NCBI RefSeq assembly: GCF_902459465.1 | Contig: NC_047065.1 | Coordinates: 5,080,309 to 5,144,308, forward strand | Direction: 5' to 3' | DNA: 64,000 bases | From: Asterias rubens | Lineage: Eukaryota > Echinodermata > Asteroidea > Forcipulatida > Asteriidae | Part shown: positions 11,001 through 22,055 of the stretch, one piece after another | Numbering within the stretch: the first letter of the stretch is position 1 | How the letters are laid out: every line of letters starts with the position of its first letter | The notes under the pieces: model-generated | Databases searched by the model: none | What the model was told of the DNA's origin: nothing | What the model saw: only the letters and a program-made list of their open reading frames with translations | Program-made: the position numbers and the translations under genes

Positions 11001-14000
11001 AATTACTTGACAAAGAGTTAAACAATAGAAACTGCACACAAATTATTTCAGCATGTGCAATGGATTTACGGTGCGTCTGTCCTAAAAACATTGCTCTGTG
11101 AGTTTCACCTTTTTTTATCAAAAACTTGACGACTAATGCAGCTGTGGGTAAGTTTGTTTTACAGACATCTTCACTTAAAGTGTTGGGATTCATGTCCTGG
11201 ACTAAACTTTGATCTACAAAAGGTACTAAAACCTCTTTAATGGGAAGGTACACGTTTGGTAATTGTCAAAGACCAATCTTCTCACTCGGTGTATCCCAAC
11301 ATAAGCATAAAATAACAAACCTAGTGAAAAGTTTAGCTAAATTGGTCATCGAAGTTGCGAGAAAATGATGAGAGAAAAAACACCCTTGTTTGACGAGCTT
11401 GTGTGCTTTCAGATAAGAATAAAAGACTTCTGGCTCAAAGTCTTTTAATATTTTAGTGAGGAATAACCTCTTTCTCAAAATCTATGCTACTTCAGAGGGA
11501 GCCGTTTCTCACAATGTTTATACCATCAACCTCTCCCCATTACTCGTTACCAAGTCATGTTTGTTTTAAGTAATTACCAAACGTGTATCTTCCCTTTCAT
11601 TAAGCCCACTTATTTACCCTCTACAAGAAGGAAGAATCTGTCTTTCTTCCTCCGCAGTAAATTGATTGCCTTCTCAGTCATCTCAATAATGCTCGGTTCA
11701 CCTTCAGGACCAGCATCTCTTAGCGCCTCGTAGTTCATGTGTTCGTAGTTAAAGAGCCCTGTAATCATAAAGTGGGATGACATTTCAAGTTTATAACCTT
11801 TGAAAACAAAATCTACCTTACGATCATCAACATTGTCATCACACAACTGTCTCGCCAATGTTGGGCAACTTGGAGTCAATTGTCATTTTGTTCTCTGCAA
11901 GGTCCTCCATGGTGCAGGTGTTATATGCAGCAAGCCACACTGGACTTTTGACGTCACACTTCGAGGCCCGTGATCTTGCTGATATAAACGGCGACCAGGA
12001 TAGCCACAGTCTGGGGTCCCTTGTCCGCACTCACAGTCTGCAACAGCTTCGGAGTACCCCCACTTCTGCATGTTCCTTTTCCTTTTTTCCACGTCTGGGC
12101 GCAGTTTGTTAACTTAAGACTGCGCCATGTGAATAACTTAAAATGTACACACATAAATAAGTTCGTCGTGTGCCACCAGTAGGGCGGATGGCTCGGGCTA
12201 CGCTATTCTTTAAGGCACAAAGTTGTCTTCCTTTGTCAGTAGCAGAATATTACCGGCTGCTTATCGTGTTGTGGGAGGTCCACCAACACCTCGGAAGTGC
12301 GGCTATGGTAGACTGGTCCCCTGTCTTTATCCGCAATTCAACTGAAGCGAAGTATTCGTTGCGAATTTGTGACGTCGAAGTTCGAATCGCATTCACAGGA
12401 AGTATGAACCGGGCTTTGAATACTCACCGAGTATGTAGTCCGTACTGTTGGGATCGATGTTGTCGAACTGTTCCTTGTTCCAGACAAAGTCAGCCCTTCC
12501 AAGCTTAGCCCTGGCTAGCCGCCACTCGTCTATAAGATTACGACCGTCTTGTCTGATGCCTCTAAGAAGTGGATTTCCTCCGTAGTCTGTTTTGGACGTC
12601 GGCATGAAGCTTGATCGTCCTCCTCCCATAGCAACCTTTTCTCAAAAAGAAAGAGATAGAGGTGAGTAATACATTTTGTTCTTTAGAGGACTGTCAATGT
12701 CTTGCCTTACCGCGGAGTAGATTTTCGTAATTCGGGGTGACTTCCTGTCCTGCTTTTTAACCATTACCTGGGCACAAAATATAGCAAAGGAAGTCCACTG
12801 AGTCTACAACACAGAGCCATGTTGGTGTGGATGAGCTTTCGGGGTGTCCTTGTGGGGTATTTTACACAATGGAATACTGGACCCCGTTAATATTTTAACA
12901 ACATTAGCAGGACCCAATGGATCCGATTGGCTGAGTTTGTGAGGGCACACCAATTTCCAGAGTACTGTAAAGAGGACTGAAAGGGTAAAAACATTTTATA
13001 AAACAATTAATGGATGTGTAGGTCTACCACGTAACGGCCATAAGAATGTCCAGGGCCAAATTTTATAAAGCTGTTCAGCAGAAAATACTGCTTGACAAAT
13101 CTCTTTGCTAAGCAAAATTTGAAACGGGCACCAGCCACAGCATGGAGCAACAGCAATGCAAACTTCAGGTAATTTGGGGTGGTATCCTGATTTTGATAAG
13201 CATACTTTTCTGTGTTTAGCGAGTTTTTGAGCTCAGGAGGGGATATCAACAACGAAGCAAACATAATACTCTTCTTACATCGATTTCGAAGTTTTCAAGA
13301 AACTGCAGTGCGATGTCTTTGCATCCAAAGGGCTTCTGTGCTTCGGGTATATCTAGATCTGATTGCCAATCTCTGCTTGGTGAGTTCGCATAGGCTGCAG
13401 CGGGTGTGGCGTGGGTAAGTCTTGTATTAGTGACTACACCAACGGCGAATCCTATAGCGAAAATCATGAGAGACCTATATTAAAGGCACTGGATGGACAC
13501 TATTGGTAATTACAAAGAATAATTGTTAACATTATCAACTTACTTGGTAACAAGCAGTGGGAAGCTGTTGATATGATAAAACATTGCGAGAAACGGCTCC
13601 TTCTGAAGTAACATACAGGTTTTTTTTTTTTCGAAAAGGGTAATTTCACACTCAAATATTCATTAGAGAGGACCCCGATAGAAAAACTGATATATTTGCG
13701 TTTTGGGGGTTACTCTTTTAATTTTCTGCAGTATTTCTATTTTGTGTTCTATTTTGGTCTATCTTGTTTCACTGTATTTTCTCATGTTGTTGTGTATGTA
13801 TTTTTGGCATGTTCTTGCTGTACCTTTATCTAAATAAATTGAACAAATCAGTCAATATTATAACAGACTTCAGAAAGCACACCAAGCTACATCTGGGGGG
13901 GGGGGGGGCACACATAATTATAGTATATCATTTGAATGATAAATATATACTTGTTACATTTGACTACTTTTTTCTTTTACAGATTGAAAAAAAGTATTTT

Positions 14001-14776
14001 GACATTACCCGCTTCTTTAGCCATCTTCACAATTGAGGGCACTTCGTGGCCCTGGGCAGAGGCGCAATCGCCCCGTATGGCTCGATCATCGAGACCAACA
14101 AGGCCTCGTTTCGTCTTGACACCAGCGAGGAAGGCTGTAGCAGTGCCTGCTGAGTCGGGAACCTGGTAATCTGTGTTGTATGTCTATTACAAGTGCATAC
14201 GATAAAATGAGAGTCAGATGTACATTATGCATCTTATGTCGATATATAGGCATCCACTGCAAACAAAAATCACATACCGAGAGAGAATGAAAATTAACAT
14301 CAAAGGGTGTCAAAAAACACCATTGTATTTGTGTTGGCAGTGTTATTTTAACACCGGCACGGTGTAAATTTTGGTAAGACGACACATAACGTAGAAGTGT
14401 CGCGGCCGAGCGGTTAAAGGCACCGAATTCAAACTCTGGTGTTTCTGATAAACAGAGTGTGGGTTCGAATCCCCAGCCGTGACACTTGTGCATGCTTTGT
14501 CCATCGGTTGGGGATGGGACGTTAAGCCGTTGGTCCAATGTGTTGTGTAACGCATGTAAAAAATAACAGTACACTTATCGAAAATAGAAGGGGTTCGCCC
14601 CGCTAATCCTGGCTGTGGCTGCTGTATGCACCGTAGCACCTTGTAAACCCTTATGAGGTGCTAAATGATATGGTCTCAGCATTCATCACTGCAATAACCT
14701 ATATTTCTGAAAGTTTGTATATACTCAGCGCCTTGAGTACCTTGTTTTGTAGATACGTGCGCTTATATTATAAGAC

Positions 14777-14815
<39 letters not shown>

Positions 14816-16404
14816 ATACCTGGGTTTTGCAGGTTTTTATTATGTAGTTTATTGCATTTGGCGTTCTAACGATTCATTACCCTCGTATTGGATATACAAA
14901 TGCAATTCCATCATCCAAAAGGATTTGAAAACAAAGTCCATTCGCACCCTTAACTACCGTATGTAGACAGCATTTTAACAAAAGCGTAGGCCTATGATAT
15001 AATAATAACACTTTTCATTCTACCTTTGAAAGAGCCACATGTGGGAATTCCTCATAGACTAGCGTTGACTCTTCCCCAGTCTTCCCCTCTCTCTGACCCT
15101 TGTATATCCTGGTACTCGTCACCGTTGGTATGCTCATCCCGTCCCCTAAGAACAGAATGACATTCTGTGCGATGTTCTCATTGTGTTGTGATGCGGCATT
15201 CAGTGCTTTCTGTAACGTCTCCCTCGCCTGTTGGTTCCAATAGTCTGGCTCTGCATTTCAAATGACAATCACGGTACGTTTTGTCAGAGTGACGTCAGGA
15301 CGTCAGGACGTCCATTAGGTAAATTTGCACTAACACCTGGTGAAAGTTATTTAACAACTGACACCTGTGGCTTGAATGGATATAACTATATGATTGCTAT
15401 TTTCCAGAAACAAATTGCATTTATGGAAGCGTCGTGTGGTCGAGCGGTTAAGAGCACGACTCGCGCACTGATGTACTCTGATCAGCAAAGTATGGGTTCG
15501 AGTCCCGGTCGTGACACTATTGTCCTTTAGCAATCGTCCTTCGGATGGGACGTAAAGCTGTGGGTCCCGTGTGTTGTTATAAAAACTGTTGGTCATCAAC
15601 GCTCGTAGAATACTTCAGTATACACCCCCACCCTATCTCAAAGAGAATGGGTTCCCCCCGGTGTGTCTGGCAGTGCGACTATCTTCAATTATGAAAGGTA
15701 GAAAGGAAGGAAAGCAAGCTAACTCCTTCCCCCTTCTTTATGTGGAGAGCCATACGCAACTTCATAGCCACACCCCCAACCGCCAACCATACAAAATAGT
15801 ATATGCTTTCGAGATAACTTGGTCGTCGACGGGCGTAATAAAATGAATTCAGACCGTCAAAACAACAGTTGAATACTGTTAAGTCACCTATTCATTTCGC
15901 AAAATGAATCTCAATGTATGGGAACCTATGCCTTAAACATGTATGTCCCGTCGCCCCTATATCATCCCTTCCCCTTGACTGAGGCGACCAGACTACAGAC
16001 ATCGGTGCACCTTGGTGTGCACAGTCAGTGTCACACCCAAATGATCTGTTGCACCCACCAGTCACACTACACTTTTACGATTACATATCGAGGTATGGTA
16101 CAGGATTTGTATTTGAAACACAACAGTGAAATAAATGAAGCACAATTATTTATTGCACTACCAAACAGAGACGCTGGTAACAGGTTGCTATCACGATCAT
16201 AACACATGAAATCAACTTAGTACTGAGAATACGGTGCTTTTAAACACATCGGTGTAATGCTAAAAAAAAAACCTTAATGTTATTCGTGATCCCTTGATGC
16301 AAAACTATTAAAGGAAAACAACATGTTACACCAATACCTTGTCCTGCACTCAGCATAGCTACCATCAACAACACAGAAACTATAATGCACACTGCAGTCG
16401 CCAT
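7845..16404 (-). CDS. Alkaline phosphatase, secreted and probably GPI-anchored, 571 aa
   Basis: Homodimeric metallo-phosphomonoesterase (Zn2/Mg) of the animal alkaline phosphatase family. Exons: 16404-16338, 15250-15024, 14183-14009, 13451-13279, 12635-12428, 11758-11618, 10632-10441, 9573-9436, 8239-7845; all AG/GT, phases close to 572 codons. Signal peptide residues 1-21. Metal and catalytic residues visible: Asp59 (LGDGM), nucleophile Ser109 (PDSAGTATA), His170/Thr172 (HATP), Glu330, Asp335, His339 ([10 protein letters not shown]), Asp376/His377 (TSDHSH), His458 (ETHAGDD). The C-terminus after about residue 545 is hydrophobic ([17 protein letters not shown]), as in a GPI-attachment signal. 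Length matches the vertebrate family (about 520-535 aa) plus a longer tail. Start chosen for its signal peptide and AAAATGG context. Introns are filled with repeats. Confidence 0.95.
8305..8506. mobile_element. GGGCCCAATTTCAT stem-loop element
   Basis: Inverted ends GGGCCAAATTTCATAGGG and CTCTATGAAATTTGGCCC, about 200 bp, interior rich in GCTTAAGCA/TAAGCA words. In the last intron of alkaline phosphatase. Confidence 0.75.
8518..8660 (+). mobile_element. SINE fragment (B-box and body)
   Basis: Contains AGTATGGGTTCGAATCCTGA (tRNA B-box like) followed by TGACAC.TTGTGCCCTTGAGCAAGG, the same order as the better SINE at 14393. 5' head is missing. Confidence 0.55.
8768..9153 (+). mobile_element. 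TTAA foldback element, family 1, full length
   Basis: TTAA|AGGCAGTGGACACTAT ... GTGTCCACTGCCT|TTAA, 386 bp with perfect TTAA on both sides; the reference copy for the family in this window. Inner palindrome GAACTTGAGGTCTCGAAATC. No transposase coding. TTAA duplication is typical of piggyBac-type transposition, but the family was not identified by search. Confidence 0.88.
9625..10140. repeat. Repeat block with (GATA)n and GATCAGTATGCTCT foldback remnant
   Basis: TTTGAAACTTTGCATGGT and GCGGTAACACCAT recur at 27815 and 42850. A GATA microsatellite is at 9708-9728, and inverted words ATCAGTATGCTCT / AGAGCACACTGATCAG lie at 10068-10112. Intronic. Confidence 0.55.
11237..11603 (-). mobile_element. 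TTAA foldback element, family 2
   Basis: TTAATGGGAAGGTACACGT ... GTGTATCTTCCCTTTCATTAA. Interior related to family 1 (TTTCAGATA, CTTCTGGCT, CCTCTTTCTCAAAA) but the ends differ. Other copies: 29729-30106 and 35737-36073. Directly precedes alkaline phosphatase exon 6. Confidence 0.78.
13050..13210. mobile_element. GGGCCCAATTTCAT stem-loop element, partial
   Basis: Begins CAGGGCCAAATTTTATAAAG and has TTTGCTAAGCAAAATTTG; the far end is degraded. Intronic. Confidence 0.5.
13484..13650 (+). mobile_element. TTAA foldback element, family 1, truncated
   Basis: Starts TTAAAGGCACTGGATGGACA, reads through the GAGAAACGGCTCC region and then stops after a poly-T run; right half absent. Confidence 0.65.
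14393..14815 (+). mobile_element. tRNA-derived SINE with LINE-like tail
   Basis: Head (about 14399-14483) resembles a class II (Leu/Ser-type) tRNA: GGCCGAGCGGTTAA (A box), GGGTTCGAATCCCC (B box) and pairing ends GTCGCGG / CCGTGAC. The body carries TTGGGGATGGGACGTTAAG. The tail has GCGCCTTGAGTACC, GTGCGCTTATA and an (ATT)n run at 14776-14812. Tail words match the LINE remnant at 44430-44960. Lies in alkaline phosphatase intron 2. Confidence 0.85.
15425..15600 (+). mobile_element. tRNA-derived SINE, head and body
   Basis: GTGGTCGAGCGGTTAAGAG and GGGTTCGAGTCCCGGTCGTG give A and B boxes; followed by GGATGGGACGTAAAGC as in the 14393 copy. Tail missing. Starts about 175 bp upstream of alkaline phosphatase exon 2 on the other strand. 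Confidence 0.75.
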
Positions 16405-18640
16405 TTTGAATGACCGAGCTTTTTGTTTTATGAGTAAACAAAATTATCTTTACATTTTCTTTCATTATCTTAATCCGGATAAACGGGGAGGTCGGGAGCG
16501 AACCATTTTGAAGATTGGATGTCCCTTGCACACTGACGTCACATCCATGCGGCCTGTGTATGTCAGAAATGTTCACTGTCCATTACGATACAAACAGGGG
16601 TACCGGCCTGACAAACTAGGTGGTTTTATTGGATGAGACCGAAGTGACGTATTTCCAACATCTATGCTATGAATGGTTAGAAGTCTTCATTGAAGCTCTC
16701 GTGCATAGTTTGCGATGTGTATGTTGGCGGAAACTGGCCAACTCATTTGGCTAATTTCTTAATACAGTTATTGCCGTGCAAGCCCAAGGGGTTCGTTTTG
16801 GCAGTCGTAGCCAAGACATGTTTTTATTTCATCTAAGCAGTGTCCAATCCAAAACATATTGGTTACGATCGCCACTAACGCACCCAGCGGTTCAACCACT
16901 TGATGAAGGCCGGTCTCTGGCGTTACTCACGAGCCCCAAAGAGTTACGTCAGACTGCGGTGTTCTATCATCCTGGCCCCAGTTTCTCTAACAGAAAATAC
17001 TTTTGCCAAGCCAAGCAAAAGGTGGTTGGGGCATCTGGGGCATCTGTCGTAATAAATCGCACGCATATCGCCATTAAGCGCAAAAGTGCCCACACCAGTG
17101 ACATAACGAAAATCTAATTTTTGAAAACGGAAAAACCAAGATCGTACTTTCAGTGATGACGTCATGAGAATCTGTCTCTTAAATATTATTATAGGATGGA
17201 TACAATAATGATAGAATACATAAAAAGTTCTTGTTAGAAGGATTTCCTGCAACAAAAGGATATGAACCCAATTTCAAGCCACTATAGCATAGTACGCAAG
17301 CAATAACTCCACAATCTCATATTATGACACCAAAATGGCGGAAAGATAGACAAAACTGGTCAAAGCTTTTTGTGGCATGAAATATCTTGTGTTCAGCTTA
17401 TTTTCGGGTCATAAACATACATGAAAATGTTCCCAGTAAAAAAAAAGTAAATAGTGAACTGAGCTAACGAACTAGAAAGAACTGATGTTCAAAGGGGCCG
17501 AACGGTGGTAGCTGTCTAAAAATAGAATAAAGACAGATGAAGATACTATTGTCCGCGTCCGGATGTTGAAGTTGTCGTATTTTCCCACTCTTCCTCCCTC
17601 CCATCACTGTCCCACCCTTGGGGGCATCTACCACAAAGAAACAATGGAGCACAATGGTTTAAGTCCAAATTATTTACGATGTACAACATAAGTATCGAAC
17701 AATCGAAATTACCCCTAGTTTGTGAGGGATGGGATCGATCACCCACATCACAATGGCTGATAATCGACTACCTTATATCGAAATACAATACCGTGTGTGA
17801 TGCTTCACCCAAATTAGTGGATGAGCTATGTTGGTCAATATTCAGCAGTGAAGAGAGTTTGTTTCTAAACATGGCAGATCAAGGCTACCAGCGGATGCTT
17901 CGGGGAAAGACCAAGATATGGAGATGAACTTGGAGATACCACTAGGGTGAGTTGACTTCGACGAGAGATGTTTGGTAACTGTAAAATAAAACAGTATTCT
18001 CACTAGGTGTATTCCAACATATGCATAGCAAAATGTGGAAATTTGGGCTCAATCGGTCATCATCGAATTTGCAAGAGTATCACAATGAAGGCAAAACACG
18101 CTTGTTGCATTACTTTGGTTGCTGTCATCGGATGCATAATAAAACGGCTGCAGAAGTATTTTATTATTTAAAATGAGAAATTACCTCTTTCTCCAAAACT
18201 ACGTCACTTAAGAGGGAACCGATTTTCACAACGTCTCAAACTATCAACAGCTCTTCATCGCTCGTAATACCCCGCAAGTAAGTTTTTGAGCTAACAGTTA
18301 ATTGACGTAATAACCAATAGTGTCTTAAAAGTTGTGTTTAGTAACTTGTAGTTAGGTTTGCCCCGGCGTAAACTGCTCACACTTAAAATAAGTTCCCGTG
18401 TGTTCTTTTTCCAGATCCAGCAAAATGTATACCACTTCGAAAGTCAATGACTGCACAAGTTTGCACAGACGTAAAATGGGTAGCCTGCACCCGAGTTCGG
18501 GCCCATCATTTTTAACACCTACGCTCAAAGTTAACACCAGTTTTCAAATACCATTATGACTCGTCGTTGAAGTTCATTTCTTGGACCAAATGTTTTTTCT
18601 TAAAATCCACGAATGCAACAGCAGTTAAAAAAAACTGGTA
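16405..18640. other. Divergent intergenic region, alkaline phosphatase / GT31
   Basis: 2.2 kb between two divergently oriented start codons, so both promoters should lie here; no clear TATA box seen for either. Contains a degenerate TTAA-type fragment (about 17971-18328, with CCTCTTTCTCCAAAACTACGT and AATAGTGTCTTAAAAG). An open frame at 17546-17746 (minus) has no recognisable domain. Confidence 0.55.
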
Positions 18641-20209
18641 ATGGTAATATCAAGGCGTAGACGTGGCGTCACTCTGATGGTACTGACGTTCACTGTGACC
18701 GTCCAACTGTATTTTGTGGTCTCCAGCCTCAATAAAACATCACCAAGTTCACACTCTCTGGGGATTCCTGCTAAGGTCAAGGGTCATTCGTACTATACTA
18801 CCAAATCAAAGGGTCTATTTGACAACCATACGCAATACAGCGAGGGAATTCTGCTCTCTTCACATAAAACCAAACCAGATGACGATCAAATTTTCAAAAA
18901 GGCGGACAGAAAAACTCGTCACGCCACCAAATCTCCTCAGGAGTACATACTCGCACTGAAGGAGAAATACAAGCATGTGCAATATAGATTATCTTGCAGA
19001 TACAACAAGACACAAAATGGACTCTCCAAAGTTTGTTTCGATAGGTTTAAAAACGGGTCAATGGGCATGCTGACTGCGCAAGCTGTGTTTATGAGGAGGG
19101 AGAACTTCACATCAGACGCGTCCGGGCAAGATAGGGCTGGAGTCAAAAGGGAACATGGTGTTGATAGACAGAGTGTGTTTAACGAGGAAGACCCTAAGAT
19201 ACCCGAAGCACCACCCGAACTGAGCAAACCGATATACAACAGAAAACACCGTGTGGAGTCAATTGCCAAGAAACCAGTCTTGAAAGCACGGCATTCTCCG
19301 AAACCTGGCATCATGAACAACACACGCTGGGTAGCCTTCAGAGATGTCCACAACTACAGATACTTGGTCAACCCTAGCTTCAACATTTGCACGACCGGCG
19401 GGCGACGCGATAAACGGGTTGATCTGTTGGTGCTCGTCACGTCTCACCCGGACCACTCCGAGAGGCGTGATGTCATCCGGGAGACGTGGGGGGCTCGCGG
19501 GAGCGTCAAACCCACCCTACCGATGCCGGTCGTACGCGTTCTGTTCCTACTCGGCGTGACATCATTGGAGAGCAATGGTGGGCAACAACTCAGCGAGAGC
19601 TTACAGAAGGAGGTTAACGACCACAATGACATCATAGTAGAGGAGTTTCTGGACACCTATCTGAACCTGACCCTCAAGACCGTGATGGGACTCAAGTGGG
19701 CTAGTCGGCACTGCCAAACCGCCCGTTTCGTCATGAAGACCGACGATGACATGATCATAAACATGCCCAGGCTACTGGCGTTCCTGCACAAAGAGCCCCA
19801 GCACGCTTACATCGCCGGCCGCTTGGCAAAGGCCTTCCCGGTCGTGCGAGATCCCTCCGAGAAATTCTACGTCCCGGGCGACATCTACGCGCCGTCGACC
19901 TACCCGGATTATTGCATAGGTCTCGGGTACATCATGTCCTCCGACGTGGTGAATAGACTTTATCTCCAATCTCTCCTGACCAAACTCTTCCCATGGGAAG
20001 ACGTCTTCGTTGGCATCTTACTCAAGCAAATAGGAATTATCCCGCGTGATATTCGCAACTTTTATTATTTTAAAGGAGACGGGATATTTGAAGGTGATGT
20101 TATTGTGAACCAATCTAAGGTGTTTTTCCACCTTCGCTCGTACTACGTGTTGGATGGACTAACACCGAAACAAAGTCGAATATTGTGGAAGCAGTGGCAG
20201 CAATCATAA
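18641..20209 (+). CDS. Beta-1,3-galactosyltransferase-like enzyme (GT31), 522 aa
   Basis: Single-exon type II Golgi membrane glycosyltransferase expected to move Gal or GlcNAc from UDP-sugar to glycans in beta-1,3 linkage. Residues 1-8 are basic and cytosolic, 9-29 form a membrane anchor (VTLMVLTFTVTVQLYFVV), followed by an unusually long, basic stem of about 230 residues with N-glycosylation sites. The GT31 domain starts near residue 260: LLVLVTSHPDHSERR, RETWG, the metal/UDP-binding DDD at 368-370 (KTDDDM), and PWEDVFVG at about 451-458. The whole catalytic domain is uninterrupted. Acceptor specificity cannot be told from sequence. First ATG chosen because it precedes the anchor by the expected few residues. 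Confidence 0.95.
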   Translation: MVISRRRRGVTLMVLTFTVTVQLYFVVSSLNKTSPSSHSLGIPAKVKGHSYYTTKSKGLFDNHTQYSEGILLSSHKTKPDDDQIFKKADRKTRHATKSPQEYILALKEKYKHVQYRLSCRYNKTQNGLSKVCFDRFKNGSMGMLTAQAVFMRRENFTSDASGQDRAGVKREHGVDRQSVFNEEDPKIPEAPPELSKPIYNRKHRVESIAKKPVLKARHSPKPGIMNNTRWVAFRDVHNYRYLVNPSFNICTTGGRRDKRVDLLVLVTSHPDHSERRDVIRETWGARGSVKPTLPMPVVRVLFLLGVTSLESNGGQQLSESLQKEVNDHNDIIVEEFLDTYLNLTLKTVMGLKWASRHCQTARFVMKTDDDMIINMPRLLAFLHKEPQHAYIAGRLAKAFPVVRDPSEKFYVPGDIYAPSTYPDYCIGLGYIMSSDVVNRLYLQSLLTKLFPWEDVFVGILLKQIGIIPRDIRNFYYFKGDGIFEGDVIVNQSKVFFHLRSYYVLDGLTPKQSRILWKQWQQS

Positions 20210-20212
20210 AAC

Positions 20213-20218
20213 AATAAA
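20213..20218 (+). terminator. Polyadenylation signal of the GT31 gene
   Basis: AATAAA four bases after the TAA stop (20207-20209). If used, the 3' UTR is extremely short; further AT-rich sequence follows. Confidence 0.55.
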
Positions 20219-20280
20219 CATTTTATGAGGTTCTTTATTTTTTATCCAACAAAAAAAAACATGTAGAATACTGTTAGTAG

Positions 20281-20420
20281 CGTATTGCTGCCACATAAAT
20301 AACAAAATCTCTTATCGTGTACGTACACGGCTAGTTTGGAATTATTATGTTCGTACATAATAAGTTATTATGTACATACACAATACGATAGAGATTTGTA
20401 TTCATGTGGCGGCAATACGC
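20281..20420. repeat. Foldback element, CGTATTGCTGCCACATAAAT family
   Basis: Left arm CGTATTGCTGCCACATAAAT...CTTATCGTGTACG; right arm CACAATACGATAGAG...ATTCATGTGGCGGCAATACG, its reverse complement with a few changes. About 140 bp, just beyond the GT31 stop. Confidence 0.8.
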
Positions 20421-20623
20421 GTCCGTAAGAATGGACACGTTCTAAAAGCCAACGGGAACACATTTCGGGGAGGCTGGTCAATTTCTGGGTCAGGTTGTCC
20501 CGGAAACTTGTTTTAAATAAAATGTTGAGGATTTTTCTAGGGTGTAATTGTGTAAAACAAAAGTCACAATATTAAAGTCTGAAATTCGCGAGAATGTTGT
20601 CCGAATGTTTTTAATGAAATCAA

Positions 20624-20759
20624 TAGGAGACTTTCCAACGCTAGGTGGCAGCAGACATACCGGGTAAATTTCCATTGTTTACGTAGTTCTGAACATGCGC
20701 ATAATTCTGAGAACAATGGATTTACCCGGTAAGTCTGCTGCCCTCTATCGTCCCTGAAA
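20624..20759. repeat. Foldback element, family GGCAGCAGACTTACCGGGTAAAT, copy 2 (inverted)
   Basis: Reverse complement of 537-681, including GAGACTTTCCAACGCTAGG and the GAACATGCGCATAATTCTGA centre. Confidence 0.8.
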
Positions 20760-21127
20760 GGATCCCATTGACAAATCGAAATGAACACATACTATTAAGT
20801 TTCAACAAACTCTGAGCATGTGTGTCTTTTTGTATAATACATTTATTAATTCTCTCACAAATAATCTACACTTCACAAAACTGAATGAAACTATAATTGA
20901 CACCATACAGATAACATTTTAAGAATAACCAAATAAATGGACAATCTTGAATGTCGTTTCATTACCATTTAAGGGGAACTACTCAAAATAAGTTATGACA
21001 TTTTAGCTTAGCAAAAACTAAATTTGTGACTCTCAACTATGAAGTGGGATTTAACACAACAGCAAACAAGCTACGGAGCTCTGTCAGTGCCATTCATCTT
21101 TTGAGATTCTGAGATAATTTATTACAG

Positions 21128-21370
21128 GCAGGGCCCAATTTCAAAGAGCTGCGGAAGCACAAAAATTTGCTTAGCATGATTTTTCTGCCTCGATAAAAAC
21201 AGGATTACCAACTAAATTTCCACATGATTTTCAGGATGAGCAAACAGCAGCTGAATTCCAACAAGCAATATGCATCAATTGGAAATTTGGTTGGTGATCC
21301 TGTTTTAACCAAGGAAGAAATTTCATGATAAGCAATTTTTGTGCTTAGCAGCTCTATGAAATTGGGCCCT
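21128..21370. mobile_element. GGGCCCAATTTCAT stem-loop element, full length
   Basis: CAGGGCCCAATTTCAAAGAG ... CTCTATGAAATTGGGCCCTG, 243 bp, interior AAATTTGCTTAGC/GCTTAGCA inverted words. Confidence 0.8.
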
Positions 21371-21790
21371 GATGCCATCATATGTTAAGATGATGCCATC
21401 ATGAGGTGATTAAATCTCGGGATGACGACTTCTTGAAAGAAGGTCGTCTTTCAGATACAGTTTATCTCCGGATGACAACATCCTGATGATGGGATGATGT
21501 CTTCCCAAGATAATTTATCTCGGGTTCTCGAGAAAAACAAATAAGGATGTTAGTATCACAAGATGAATCATCTCGGGAAGTCGGCATCCTCGTTCAGGAG
21601 GTCATCATTCTGAATAAATTTTTCTCTGAAATTAAGTCCACATGTAACTAAACTTTCATGATGTCGACATCTAAAGATGATAAATATTGGGAAGACATCT
21701 TACTCCGAGATTAGTTATTTTAGAATGTTGACAACTTCTATTAATGTCACCACCCAGCAGTTAATTACATCATGATCTCAGCATGTCGGA
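21370..21790. repeat. Degenerate short-period repeat (GATGAC / ATCTCGGG words)
   Basis: Irregular recurrence of ATCTCGGGATGACGA, ATCTCCGGATGACAACATC, ATCTCGGGAAGTCGGCATCC and related words roughly every 50-60 bp. Looks like an old, diverged satellite-like array. Confidence 0.5.
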
Positions 21791-21846
21791 TAATACGTCC
21801 AGAGGTACATACAACATAGCTTAACTACACTTGTATTTATGTTCTC

Positions 21847-22055
21847 TTAAAGGGACACGTTGCCTTGGATCGGTTGAGTTGGTCCATAAGAAGCGTTTGA
21901 AACCGTTTGACATAAAATCAATATGGTTAGGAAGGTGTTTTAAAAGTAGAATATAATGATCCACACAAACATGCCCTGAAACTGCTTGGTTTTCCTTTTT
22001 CTGTGCGCACTAACACGGTGGAAAATTTTATGGAGTCAAAAACGTGTCCTTTTAA
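21847..22055. mobile_element. TTAA foldback element, family 3 (deleted copy)
   Basis: TTAAAGGGACACGTTGCC ... CGTGTCCTTTTAA; the interior retains AAGTAGAATATAATGATCCA and AACACGGT. Full-length relative at 25415-25787. Confidence 0.75.

Noticed and set aside
14399-14483. Possible tRNA-Leu/Ser gene with a pairing acceptor stem
   Set aside because: It runs straight into the SINE body and (ATT)n tail, and other copies have the same body, so it is a SINE rather than a functional tRNA gene.
17546-17746. Frame with CGRCPQGWDSDG, considered as an EGF- or zinc-type module
   Set aside because: Only two close cysteines, no flanking exon signals and no matching domain.
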